From Bipolaris cookei (taxonomy: Eukaryota > Ascomycota > Dothideomycetes > Pleosporales > Pleosporaceae): 64,000 bases of DNA. A program made the position numbers and the translations under genes. This document shows positions 34,077 through 46,800 of this stretch, piece after piece. Position 1 is the stretch's first letter. Each line of letters starts with the position of its first letter. The notes beneath the pieces were generated by a model. It saw only the letters and a list, made by a program, of their open reading frames with translations, did not search any database and was not told the DNA's origin. The stretch covers positions 62,898 through 126,897 of the forward strand of contig NRSV01000074.1 of NCBI GenBank assembly GCA_002286855.1, read 5' to 3'.

Positions 34077-34085
34077 TTATCAGAT
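34077..34085 (-). promoter_or_regulatory. SreA-type GATA element near the NRPS
   Basis: A perfect ATCTGATAA on the minus strand, about 550 bp upstream of the NRPS start codon and the closest of the perfect sites to that gene. Confidence 0.65.
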
Positions 34086-34636
34086 CTTACCCGCCGCTTG
34101 TCGAATGACACGCCCACTCGCCAGTCGACTAGGATGTATGACGCTTCGGTCCACCCACTTCGGAAAACGCCCTCGCAGTCACGGAGCAGCCTGCAGTCAA
34201 GGACGATGTTGACTTGACTTTCTAACCTTGTTTTTCCTCCTCCAGGCCACAAAGCTCGCTCGTGCAGACTCTTGTCTTGTGGCAAGCTTGTCCGTCAGAC
34301 GTTCTTTTACTTACAGCGTGCTTGCTTTCAACGACATCTTCACACTGTACCTACACATCAGACCAACACTCGAGCATAACTCAAGCATAGCTGCCTACAC
34401 CCGTCATCACGTGCGTCAGTCTTGCGCACACATCCAAGTGCGAATGTACTTGGACCCCTCCGACCAATCAACGTGCCCCAATTTCTCATCATTGCGAGTT
34501 GCCATTGAATTATCATCTCCTCTAATCCTTCGAGACAGCAGCTACGAGCATACCCTCTTTGTCTTTGAACTCAGTTTGTTATGGGTGTTGGAGCAGCAAC
34601 ATTCCAACCATCTTGAACATTACATACCCTCCTGCT

Positions 34637-37600
34637 ATGATCATGCCATCCGTTACAACTCCTTGCGAAATGGTTCACAAAAATGGTGTAAACCAAAATT
34701 TGTCGATACTAAATGGGCAGCCTTTGCTTTTGGAAGGTCCGGACCTCCTTCACCAACTAGTTCCACGACTGCATCACGACGCGAACGCCATCGATTTCCT
34801 GGAACACGGATCGAAAAGGCGAAAGTTTTCTTACAAAACACTTCACTCCTTGAGTGATGCCTCCGCCGCTAGAATTACAGAAATACTGGGCAAGTTCGAG
34901 AGTGCTTCGTCCATTATTCCGGTATTCCTACCGCAGTCTCCAGAGCTTTACGTGGTTTTACTGGCTATTTTAAAGGCAGGGAAGGCCTTTTGCCCACTCA
35001 ACCTCGACACACCAACAGAAAGACTAAAGTTCATTCTTGAAGATGTTTCAGCTGATATCATAATCACATTCGAATCCTACAGCGAGCATATCCGCACAGC
35101 CACCGACATCCATATTGTAACAGCAGATCGCGAACTTTCTGGTTGCCATAACACCTTCCATTATGACTCGCCGCAGCCAAGCCCTGATGATCTTGCATAT
35201 GTGCTGTACACATCCGGCTCCACTGGGTTGCCCAAGGCAGTGAGCGTGTCTCATCGTGCCGTCACCCAAAGCTTGCTCGCTCACGAACGTCACATCCCAC
35301 CCTTTTCTCGTTTTCTTCAATTTGCTGCTCCTGTGAGTGTTAGGTTTTCAAACAGTGTTCGGCATGCTAACATACCAAAAGACTTTCGATGTCTCCATAT
35401 TTGAGATATTCTTTCCATGGTTTCGAGGCAAAACTCTGGTTGGTTGCACACGCACACAAATGCTCGATGACCTTCCAGGGACTATAGCCAACCTTGATGT
35501 GGACGCTGCCGAACTCACACCAACGGTTGTGTGTAATCTTCTCTCTGGTCGCTCGAGCGTGCCTGGCCTGAAGCTGCTACTCACTATTGGCGAGATGCTG
35601 ACTCAACCTGTCATTGATGAGTTTGGTGGCGATGCAACCAAAGAGAGTATATTGTGGGCTATGTATGGTCCAACGGAAGCTGCAATTCATTGCACAATAT
35701 GGCCACAGTTTTCAACATCCGATTCAACAAGCACAATAGGCCACCCACTAGACACTGTTTCCGCTTTCATCCTTGCGCCTTCTACAGGACTACACACCCC
35801 ACTCGTTGATATACTTCCGATCGGGCAGGCTGGTGAACTTGCAATAGGAGGCCCTCAAGTTGCTAGAGAATACCTGAATCGACCAGACCTTACGCGTGCA
35901 TCCTTTGTCAAGCATCCAGATCACGGTCGCCTCTACAGAACTGGTGATCGAGCAAAGATCAATGAACAAGGATTGCTGGAGTGTCTGGGACGCGTTGTGG
36001 CTGGTCAAGTAAAACTCAGAGGTCAGCGAATTGAATTGGGTGAGATTGAGCAGGCCATCATGAAGACAAGAGGATGTCGTGCAGTCACTGCAATGGTTAT
36101 ACAGGGGAATCTAGTCGCTTTCTGTAACGGAAGGGATGGGATATCACGCGCAGATGTGTTGGCAACCTGTAAGCACTGGTTACCTGCATCTATGATACCG
36201 TCGGATGTGTTTCTCATCGATGTAATGCCACAACTATCATCGGGTAAAGTCGATAGGAACTCTCTTGAGAAGGCATATCTGCATTTACACTCCAACAGGT
36301 CATCATCGTCTCTTACTGTCAGCCTGAAAGACCCAGTGAGTCACTTGATTTGGAGTATCGTCAGTCATCACACCACGCAAAATGTCGGATTGGAGACCAA
36401 CCTTACATCCATTGGACTAGACTCTCTCAATTCCATCCGCATTTCGTCTGCGCTGCGAAGAGAAGGGTATTCGCTCGGAGCGATTGAAGTACTATCCGCT
36501 GCGACCCTTGCAGACCTCATTGAAGTTTGTAGGGAATCCAAACCGGTGGATTTTTCATCTGATGGCAAGGAAATTAAGCCTGAAGCTTTTATTGATACGA
36601 AAAACCTTCAACTCAATGGCTGGCGCCATGATGTCGCTTGCATAATTCCATGCACTCCATTGCAGGAAGCCATGCTAGCAGAAACGAGATCGAGGCCCAC
36701 GGCGTACTGCAACTGGGTCGAAGTCGAGCTTTCAGTTGCTTACACCTATGAACAGATTCAGGATGCTCTGTTATTTCTGGCCCAGGAGAATGAAATACTG
36801 CGTACCGGTTTCTGCGTCGATTCTCGCCATACGACAGTGTTCTCACAAATTATCTGGAAGGAGCTGTCGGTTTCTCAAATCCGGAAAGTAACCAGCTTCT
36901 CTAATCAGTATTCGATACAATCTGATCATGACTTTCTCCGACCGTTCGGTGTTCAGATCAGGACTCATTGCGAACTCCCCCGCCTGCTCTTCCAAATACA
37001 TCATGCCCTATATGATGGTTGGTCTTTGGAACTGCTGCTCCGTGATCTTGACCATCGTCTTCGTGGGAAGCAGGGCCTGAAGAGGCCATCATTTCGGGAA
37101 GTTGTACGTTACTTCGAAGATGACCGCCGACTCAACAACACCCAAAACTCTACGAATTACTGGAAAATCCTTCTTGGTAATTACATCCCGACGACGCTGC
37201 CTAACTACCATGGAAAGCTGGTCCATAACGCAAGCACATATCGATTTTCTGGACAGTCAAGTGTCAATCGGCACAAGCTTTTCGAGTGCGCTCACCAATC
37301 AGCTGTCAACCCACAAGTCTACTTCCAGGCAGCCACTGCATTTGTGCTCAGTCTTTACAGTGGCTCTAGTGATGTGGTACTAGGAAACATAACTTCTGGG
37401 CGTACAATCCCTGTAGCTGGCGTAGAAGACATTATCGGCCCTTGTATCGCTTCCCTCCCATTTCGTATCGATTTCGCAGACGCTTATTGTGTTCGAGACG
37501 TCTTGAAAAGAACGCAATCGATAAACAGGGACAGTCTACGTTATAGTCAGCTTCCACTACGTGAGATAGCAAGAGCTGTTGATGTCAAGCCTGGAGTGCG

Positions 37601-37880
37601 GTTGTTTGAAACCTTGTTTGTATGGCAACAGTCAATGGTCTCGGACGACAACGCATCACTTATCGCCAAGATTGTCGATAGCGCAGACGAACTGGAGTTT
37701 CGAATAACATTGGAGTTCGAACCAATGCGAGACAATATCTTGATCCGGGGCACCTTCGACGCCGCAACTGTATCAGAGCATCAAATTCAGTACCTGTTTC
37801 GGCAAATTGATGAAGTAGTGGAAATGTTCATGGTGGGTGCCGATCGTCACGTAAGTGAGATCAACCAATGCTTTACCACG
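34637..37880 (+). other. NRPS module 1 (A1-T1-C1)
   Basis: A1 has YTSGSTGLPKA, FDVSIFEIFF, YGPTEAAIH, YRTGD and SGKVDR. Its A8 region reads GRVVAGQVKLRG, with VAG where the other A domains have DDQ or similar. Pocket residues read by hand are D V F E L I M I H; the substrate is not assigned. T1 has GLDSL. C1 has PCTPLQEAM and an intact HHALYDG at residue 772. The first intron falls between A3 and A4. Confidence 0.85.
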
Positions 37881-40800
37881 CCATCCTTGTCTATTGCCAA
37901 CTCTACACCTCTGGAGCAGCGTTTTGATCATGGCCCTTCTCATTCCGTAGAGCAATGGGCAGCGACTGATCCACACCGAACAGCTATAATATTCGGCCAG
38001 GAAGTCAATGGGTCAATGAAGGTCAAAGACACAATGACTTACAGCATGTTAAACTCACGTGCTAATCAGTTGGCTCGTCTCCTTGCAGAACATGGCGTGG
38101 CAAATGACCAGCTAGTGTGTATTATCATGGAGAAGTCAGTCAATCTCTACACTGCTATTCTCGCTGTACTCAAGCTCGGCTGCGGCTACTTACCGCTCGT
38201 TCCTGATACCCCAATTGATAGAGTCAAGACTATCCTGAACGATGCTCGGATTGCGGTGTGCGTTTCAGAATCGTCTCTGTCAACTACCTTGCGCTCGGAT
38301 CTCTCAGTTGATGTTATAGACTTTGGCCTCGCTTCGCTCTCTGATTACTGCGATAGAAACTTGGAAATACCATACAATGGTCAGCATCTTGCTTACGCGG
38401 TCTTCACTTCTGGAAGCACAGGAATACCTAAAGGCGTTCTTGTGACGCAAGATAACCTCATGAGTAACCTGCAGTATCTTTCGACTATTTACCTCTTCTC
38501 TACCGATTCGCGCCTGCTACAGGCATGTTCGCAAGCTTTTGACGTCAGTGTCTTCGAGATATTCTTCACTTGGTACGTCGGCATATGTTTATGCTCGGCA
38601 ACAAAAGAACATCTCTTTCGCGATTTCGAGGCTGCCATTGATGAACTTAAAGTTACACATCTCAGTCTTACACCGACGGTTGCTGCACTAGTGGACCCAA
38701 AGAATATTCCCAAAGTTGAATTTCTAGTAACAGCCGGAGAAGCTTTGACCGAACATGTGCGCAGGAAATGGGCGGGTCGAGGGTTGTACCAAGGCTATGG
38801 ACCTTCGGAGACTACAAACATATGCACTGTTCGAGTTGCAGTCACACCAGATGATCTAATCAACAATATCGGTAGTCCCTTTACCAACACTTCGGCATTT
38901 GTGATCGATCCTGACAGTCAAGACATACTTCCACGAGGCGCTGTTGGAGAACTTTGTTTTGGTGGCTCACAGGTATTCCGTGGTTACCTCAATCGACCAG
39001 AACTCAACGCCCAAAAAATCATTCATCATTCCACGTACGGCAGGATATACCGATCTGGCGACATGGGAATACTTCTTCCTGATGACAGCATTCTTTCTAC
39101 AGGGCGTATGGATGACCAAGTGAAAATTCGTGGCCAGCGGGTTGAGCTAGGGGAAATAACATCTGTCATACTTGACCATGGTGCTGTCTGGGATTGTGTC
39201 ACCCTCGCCTTAGAACAGACCAACAATTCGAAAACGCTCGTTGGTTTCTGGGTGCCAACGGAAGATTCGTCAAGCTGCGTCGAAAATTTAGACCCTTTCA
39301 AGTTTGCAACTACAATTTCGGAATTATTCGACCTATTATCCCGACGTGTGCCATCCTATATGGTCCCATCTCATCTCATTCCGATATCATGCCTCCCAAT
39401 GACCCAGCAGGCAAAAATTGACAAACGGTTCTTGCAGCGATTGTTCTCCAATTATAAGGAACATACGCTGAACGATGCCATACGTTCTGATGGTGTCACG
39501 GAGACGGAAGAGGGGGAGCTATTGTCACAATGGGAGAGGGGCGTCTCCCAAATCCTGATCCAAACGCTTGCAATTTCTTCCGATAAACTCAAGCGGACTT
39601 GGTCATTCTTCAACCTTGGTTTAGACTCTGTATCAGCTATACGCTTCTGCAGCGAGCTACGAAAGGCAGGGCTTGGTGACTATTCTATATCGGAAGTTCT
39701 CAAGCACCCATCCATTGCTGGTTTGGCATCTCTAGAGAAGTCGCAATCGTCTACAACAACAACAACAACAACCATCGAGGCGCTGTCGATCGACGCATCC
39801 AAAGTCTTTTCCATGGACCAACTCCAAAGAATTCGCTTAATCGTTGAGAAAAACGGAGTTCGGGTAACGAGAATACTTCCATGTACGCCACTCCAAGAAG
39901 CCATGATATCGAGTGGCCTCTCTTCATCGGGGCAGGCATACTGTAATGTCATGGTTTTCGACATCAAGGGAGATACACACCAGCTACAAAGGTGCTGGGA
40001 GACTGTGATACAGCGGCACGAAATTCTCCGAACTTTGTTTGTTGCAACGGAGGATCCATCTTACTCATTTGCTCAAGTCATTGTAGAAGGGCATGACATG
40101 GGTTGGCATCAGGACAGTATGGACAGCGGCCTTCAACTCCGCGTCAGCAAGATTTTGTCTGATCTTATGGAAGCCAACAAACCTCCTCTGTACCTTTCAA
40201 TGATCCGAAAAGAAGATCACACAAAGTTGCTCTTTTGCTGCCATCATGCCCTCTATGATGGCATAGCTATGTCCACGCTCCTTGCAGAAGTCCAAGAACT
40301 CTATCAGGGTCGTCAGCTACTACCGCCCGTTTCATACGATGTTTACCTGAAGCGCATGCTTGAGCAGAACTTGGATGAGGCCGACAAGTATTGGTCTGTT
40401 CTATTGGAAGGCTTTGAGCCCACGTCGTTCCCCACTCTCACTGGGAAGAGATTCCAAGAGTATGAAACTTTCAAGACTTCTTCAAAACGTCTCAACATAT
40501 CACTCGAAAGCGTGCGAAAAGCATGTCGAGACAGTTCAGTGTCACTTTTGTCCGTTGTACATGCTGCATGGGCAAAACTGCTCCACTTTTATACCCATGA
40601 AAATGATGTCTGTTTCGGGAACATAGTGAGTGGTCGCAGCTTTCCAGGAGAGGATCTCGAACGCCTGGTCGCACCTTGTTTCAACACTCTGCCCGTCCGT
40701 GTCAATTTTGACTTTAGCAAAAGCAATCGTGCCTTGGTGGACCTGATGCACAACCAAAGCATCGAATCGCTCGCTTACCAATTAACCCCACTCCGTCGAA

Positions 40801-43800
40801 TACAGAAGACTTCACTCAAGGACGGTGGGCGTCTATTTGATTCCCTTGTGATCCTGCAGCAGCCTAATATGCCTTTGGATAGCTCCATTTGGATGCTTGA
40901 GCAAGACTCGGGTGACATGGACATACCTATTGTATGCGAAATTGTCCAGGACCAGGTTGAAGATACTCTGAGACTATTGTTACACCACAACAATTCGCTC
41001 ATATCCGAACCAGAGGCTTCAATAGTTACGGAGACTTTTGAAGCTACCTTGTCATCTCTCATCAAGTCTCCTAATGCAGTTTCTGCTGACACGGACATGT
41101 TTCCTACCAACCTCTGGGCGAATTCCAACATGAACTTCAAACGTCTTGAGAGTGAGTCTAGGTTTTTGCACTCTGGATTTGAGCGCATGGCATTGCTACA
41201 TCCAGATCGCATTGCCCTCGACTTCTGGCATTCCTTAGGAAAGAAGACAACATGGTCCTTCGAGCGACTCAATCAAGAAGCAAATCGGATTGCACACGCG
41301 CTCATCAGAGCTGGTGCTGGGCCAGAACAAGTCATACCTATCCACATACCCAAAAGCCCGGTATATTACGCCAGCGTACTGGGAGTACTCAAATCTGGGT
41401 CTGCGTTTGCACCTGTTCATCCCAATCTGCCGGAAGCGCGTAAGCAGCTGATGTTCACAGATCTGAAATCAAAGATCGTTCTTTGCGACGATAGTTCGTC
41501 GCTTCCTAAAAATCTTCCTGGAGTGACCGTTCTCAACGCTCAATCTTTCTCAAGCGATGATGTTTCCAACCCCGTCATCGAGGATTTGAAAGATACCAAC
41601 CTGGCTTACTGTCTTTTCACCTCCGGCTCTACAGGTGTTCCAAAAGCTGTCAGCATGGAACATCATGCTCCAATACAGACCATCGAAAGCTCCAGAACAC
41701 TCATACCCTGGAACTCCCAATGTCGACTCCTTCAATACGCTGCGATAACTTTCGACATGTGCTATTACGACTGCTTTCTTGCCTGGACCTTTGGCTTTAC
41801 TCTTTGTGCTGCGGAGCAGGGTGACTTACTCAACGATATTTCGGGAGTGATCAACACTCTTGAAGCTGATCTACTTGACCTCACACCATCTGTTGCAGAG
41901 ACTCTAAAGAGGGCTGATGTTCCAAATGTGAAATGGCTTTACTGCATCGGTGAAGCCATGTCGTCATCAGTTGTGAAGGAATGGAAGGGGGCATGTGTCA
42001 ATTCATATGGCCCGACTGAAGCTGCCTTTTGCACGACCATGACTCCCGTCTCTAAGGATGGAAGCACTTCGATTATCGGAAACCCCTTTCCAACGACATC
42101 CTTTGCGATCTTTTCTGAGCTCAGTGAAACTCCTCTTCCTGTTTTAAGTATTGGAGAGCTCTATATTGGGGGTGCGCAGCTTGCGCGAGGTTATTGGAGT
42201 AGGGCCGACCTCACACATGATCGTTTCGTGAGACGCTGCGGCCAAAGATTCTACAAGAGTGGCGATATGGTACGGATGTTAAGCGATGGCAACTTCGAAT
42301 TTATAGGACGTCTTGATGATCAGGTAAAGATCCGCGGGCTTCGAGTTGAGCTGGGTGAGATCAATAGTGTTCTTGCCGAGCTTGACCCAGACTTGCTGTT
42401 TGTCACGACGCAAATCCTACGGAAAGAAAAATCCTCAAAAGAGCAGTTGGTTTCATTCCTTGTTCTACGTCAATCGATTCAAGAAAGGGATATCCCTGTG
42501 CTCCAGCGAAAGCTCAAAAAACTAGCGAGTACTCGTCTTCCTTCATACATGGTGCCTCAATTCTTCTTGGTAGTGGACGAGATACCGAAATCCATGGCTG
42601 GTAAAATTGACAAGAAGGCTTTGAGTACCATCTTTCAGCAATATTCAGATCCCAGCTTACTTCCCAATGGAATCTCACATACTGCGGAGCACCAGTGGTC
42701 CAAGACCGAAAGCAAAGTTCGCAACGTTCTTGCGCGTATATCCAAAACTCCAACAGAAAACATCTCGCCAACAACGTCGATATACCAGCTAGGTCTGGAC
42801 AGCATTAGCGCAGTTCAGATCGCATCTGCTCTTCGTGCTCAAGGATACACAATCAAAGCGACAGACGTTCTGAAACATACCACATGCAATGATCTTGCTG
42901 AGCACTTGGACCAGACGTCCCCTTCAGAGGCAACTGAAATTTCACCATTCGATTTCCATGGCTTTGAGAGCAAGTACAGAGTGCAGATCTTGAGAGATCA
43001 TTGTATCCAAGATGGAAATGTTGCAGCTGTCCGCCCGTGCACCCCCCTCCAAAGCGGGATGGTATCGCAATTCCTTGCAAAGGAGGGGGCTGTTTACATG
43101 AACTACCTCAGGTTGCAACTAGAGCTGAAAGTTGACTTGGAGAAGCTAAAAGCAGCATGGTCTTCTACCATGGAACGCCATAGCTTGCTGCGTACTGGAT
43201 TTGCTCATGTTAAGGATTCACTTTTTCCCTTCGCCATGATCGAGTATACCCAGGTTTCGGCCACACTACCATGGAGTGCAATACGAGAGCAAAATGAGTC
43301 TCATTCGTCAGATTTATGGCTTCAGCAAATACGGAATCAGTCACTCAAGGAGCTGTATGTGCCTCCTTGGGCGCTACGATTTGTTCAAAGTAATGGCCAG
43401 TCCTTCCTCGACTTGGCCATTTTTCACGCACTGTTTGATGCACAAAGCCTCCAAAATATCTTTACCGATGTTACAGCCTTTTACAAGGGTATAAGCCTAC
43501 CGCCAGTGCCATCTCTGGACGAAGTTGTGAGTCATATCATTCAATCTAACAAGCAAGACAACAGCAGCAGAAAAGAGTTCTGGGTTGGACTTGGCAAGAC
43601 TGCAAATCCATCTCGTTTCCCCAACCTAGCGCCTTTGAAATACGATCCAGAACCTCCAATCGTATGCACCAGACGATCTGCAAAATCACTGATTGATCTG
43701 GAAAGCGGATGTCGGCAAGCAAATACCACAATGCCAGCTGTGGGCATGGCAAGCTGGCTATCACTACTTTCTTCCTATACTGGAGAATGCTCTGTGACTT

Positions 43801-46800
43801 GCGGTATTGTCCTTTCCGGTCGAGATTCCGATGCTACAGCGAATTCCAACTTTCCGTGCATCAATACTGTACCATTGGCGTTCACGATGTCGAACGACAT
43901 AAAGATGCTGGAATCAATCACGATGTTAAACGCGGGCCTCCAGGAACACCAGTTTAAACCACTTAAAGAGATTCAAGCGCTCATGGGTTTTCCAAATGAG
44001 GGACTTTTTGATAGCATTTTCGCCTATCAGAAATTGGCAAACGATAAAGAGACCTCCGACCTTTGGACTGTTGTAGACGAAAAAGCCACCATCGAGTATC
44101 CAGTCTCCATCGAACTAGAACCAAAGGAAGGATGGCTGGAGTACAGACTCACATACTTTCCACACATAGTTCCGAAAGAACAAGCGTCTTTGATTCTTAC
44201 GCAGCTTGATCACTTGATGGAGAGTTTGATCTTTCACTCCAAAACCCCTCTGGCCGAAACAGAATACTCCCAGCATCTATACTCTATCACTCCAGCAAAG
44301 GAAGATGAGTTAACATCGGATGTGAAGCTGCTCCATGAGCTGGTAGAGAGGACTGCTAAGGAGTACCCCCAGCGCATTGCTTTTGAATTTGTGTCCAACG
44401 AGAGCAACGGGAAGCGCTCAGTGAGGCGGTGGACATATCATGAACTGGATCAAGAAGGCAACAAGATCGCACAATTGATGGCGGCTCACCATGTCAAGCA
44501 AAACAGCCTTGTGGGTGTGTGCTTCGATAAATGCCCAGAAGCTTCTTTCGCTATGCTAGGAATACTCAAAGCAGGATGCGCTTTTGTTGCCATCGACCCG
44601 GGAGCACCTGCTGCGCGCCAGAAGTTCATCATTGAGGACTCTGATGCTCAAGCTGTTTTTTCAATGTCATCGCAGTCGGCTCAGTTTAAGGCCAGTGCCA
44701 AGGTGCCAGTCTTTAACCTCGATGAAGTCGAATGGCGTTCGCTTTCCGGGCAAAAACTGTTACAAAATAACGTAACCAACCCCCAGGACCGTAGCTACTG
44801 TTTGTATACGTCCGGAACCACTGGTACACCTAAAGGTTGTGAATTGACTCATGAGAATGCCGTCCAAGCCTTGCTGGCCTTCCAGCGTCTTTTCGCCGGG
44901 CACTGGAATGTGAACTCGCGGTGGCTCCAATTCGCGTCTTTTCACTTCGATGTCTCCATACTCGAACAGTACTGGAGCTGGTCTGTTGGTATCTGCGTAG
45001 TATCCGCACCTCGTGACCTTATCTTTGAAGACCTTGCAAGCTCCATCCGTGATCTCAGCATCACCCACATTGACCTCACGCCTAGTCTCGCTCAAATTCT
45101 ACATCCCGACGACGTACCAAGTCTTTGCAAGGGTGTTTTCATCACCGGCGGTGAGAGTCTAAAGCAAGAGATTTTGGATGTTTGGGGTCCTAAAGGCGTC
45201 ATTTACAATGGATACGGACCGACCGAGGCCACGATAGGATGCACCATGTACCCACGCGTTCCCGCAAACGGGAAACCGTCAAACATTGGCCCGCAGTTCG
45301 ACAATGTCGGCTCACTAGTGCTTCGTCCGGGCTCAGACGTTCCAGTGTTGAGGGGTGGTATTGGTGAACTGTGCGTCTCGGGAAAACTCGTTGGAAAAGG
45401 TTACTTGAATCGTCCAGATTTGACTGCAGAACGCTTCGCATATCTCGACCGCTTCTCAGAACGCGTATATCGCACGGGTGATATAGTGAGAATTCTTCAT
45501 GATGGTACATTTCACTTCTTGGGTCGCGCCGATGATCAAGTCAAGCTGCGTGGTCAACGCTTGGAAGTGGCTGAGATCAACTCCGTCATCAAACAGTCCG
45601 ACGGCAATATTTCAGACGTCGCAACGCTTGTTTTGAAGCATCCAAAACAGCAGAAAGAGCAGCTTGTTTCATTTCTTGTCTGTGGCAAGGCTTTGAAGGC
45701 TCAACCAGAGGTGTTGCTCAGCGAGATCAGAGGAACCGCAAGTGCGAAGCAGGCTTGTAACGACAAGCTTCCACCTTACATGATACCCACCCACTTTGTC
45801 CCGCTTGCTTCAATTCCACTCAATGTCAACAACAAGGCAGATGGCAAGGCACTTAAGAAGATGTACGAGGCCCTTTCTTCTAGCGACCTTCGAAATCTGT
45901 CTGCCGCTTCCTTCTTTGGAGATGAGCAGTGGTCGAAACAAGAGGAGAAACTTCGCGATGTCATGCTTGAAGCCCTTGGCGCGAATTATGAGAGCATGTC
46001 CAAAAACACAAGCTTTTATGAATTAGGCATGGATTCTATCTCCGTGATAGGTGTCACGGAATCTCTCAAACAGGCTGGTTTTACGAAAGTCACTACCTCA
46101 ATGATACTGCAACGCCCCACAATTCAGCGGCTTGCAAAATCTCTTGTGGCTGACAGTGCTGCTGACAATAACCACGGATCAATACTCGCAGCACAACAAT
46201 TTATCAATGCCGTCAACCATCGCCATCGACGCAAAATCGCTAAACGCTTGGCTATCGAGCTCAGTATGATCGAAGCTCTTGCACCATGTACACCTCTACA
46301 GCAGGGTATGATTGCAAGATCAATGGAAAGTGATAGGGGGCTTTACTACCATACTTTCCGGTTCAGATTGAACATGGACGTTGACGAGGAGAAGCTACAA
46401 CATGCATGGGAAACAATGTATGACTCGACCCAAATACTACGTACAGTGTTCGTGAACACCGAAGAAGGCTATATACAAGCTGTTCTCGGTGGCATTCCTT
46501 TCAACGGGTTTATTCAAACGTCAGCCGAAGATGATGACCTCGCCGATCACATGGCTAAGTTATGGAAGGATTGGCTGAGCCTCAACGATGTTGATTTTCA
46601 ACAACCGTTCCAGGTGCATCTCGTTTCGACGCAGAAGCAGAAGTTACTCATTGTGCACATATTCCATGGCCTCTATGACGGAAACAGCATTGGTCTCTTA
46701 CTGCAAGGTGTCTGGGATTCGTACAACGGACGGGATTCGCTGTCGAGTGCACCATCGTTCCACACTGCTCTTGCCCATGGTCCACTGAGAATGCCCGACG

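Larger units (their letters stand above)
33075..34636. other. Divergent promoter shared by the ABC transporter and the NRPS
   Basis: This 1.56 kb separates two start codons pointing away from each other. It contains three perfect SreA-type elements and one weaker relative (TTATCAAAT at 33677-33685). A CCAAT box lies at 34464-34468, about 170 bp before the NRPS start, a possible CCAAT-complex (HapX partner) site. Long frames on the plus strand before 34637 have no ATG-started continuation into the NRPS frame and are leader sequence. Confidence 0.6.

Noticed and set aside
34228..34857. 209-codon plus-strand frame overlapping the NRPS start
   Set aside because: It is in a different frame from the NRPS, covers its leader and first A-domain exon, and loses all adenylation-domain sequence. 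It is a shadow frame.
39757..39776. ACA/ACC repeat inside the NRPS as a possible microsatellite artefact
   Set aside because: It stays in frame and encodes a poly-threonine linker between T2 and C2, a normal place for low complexity.
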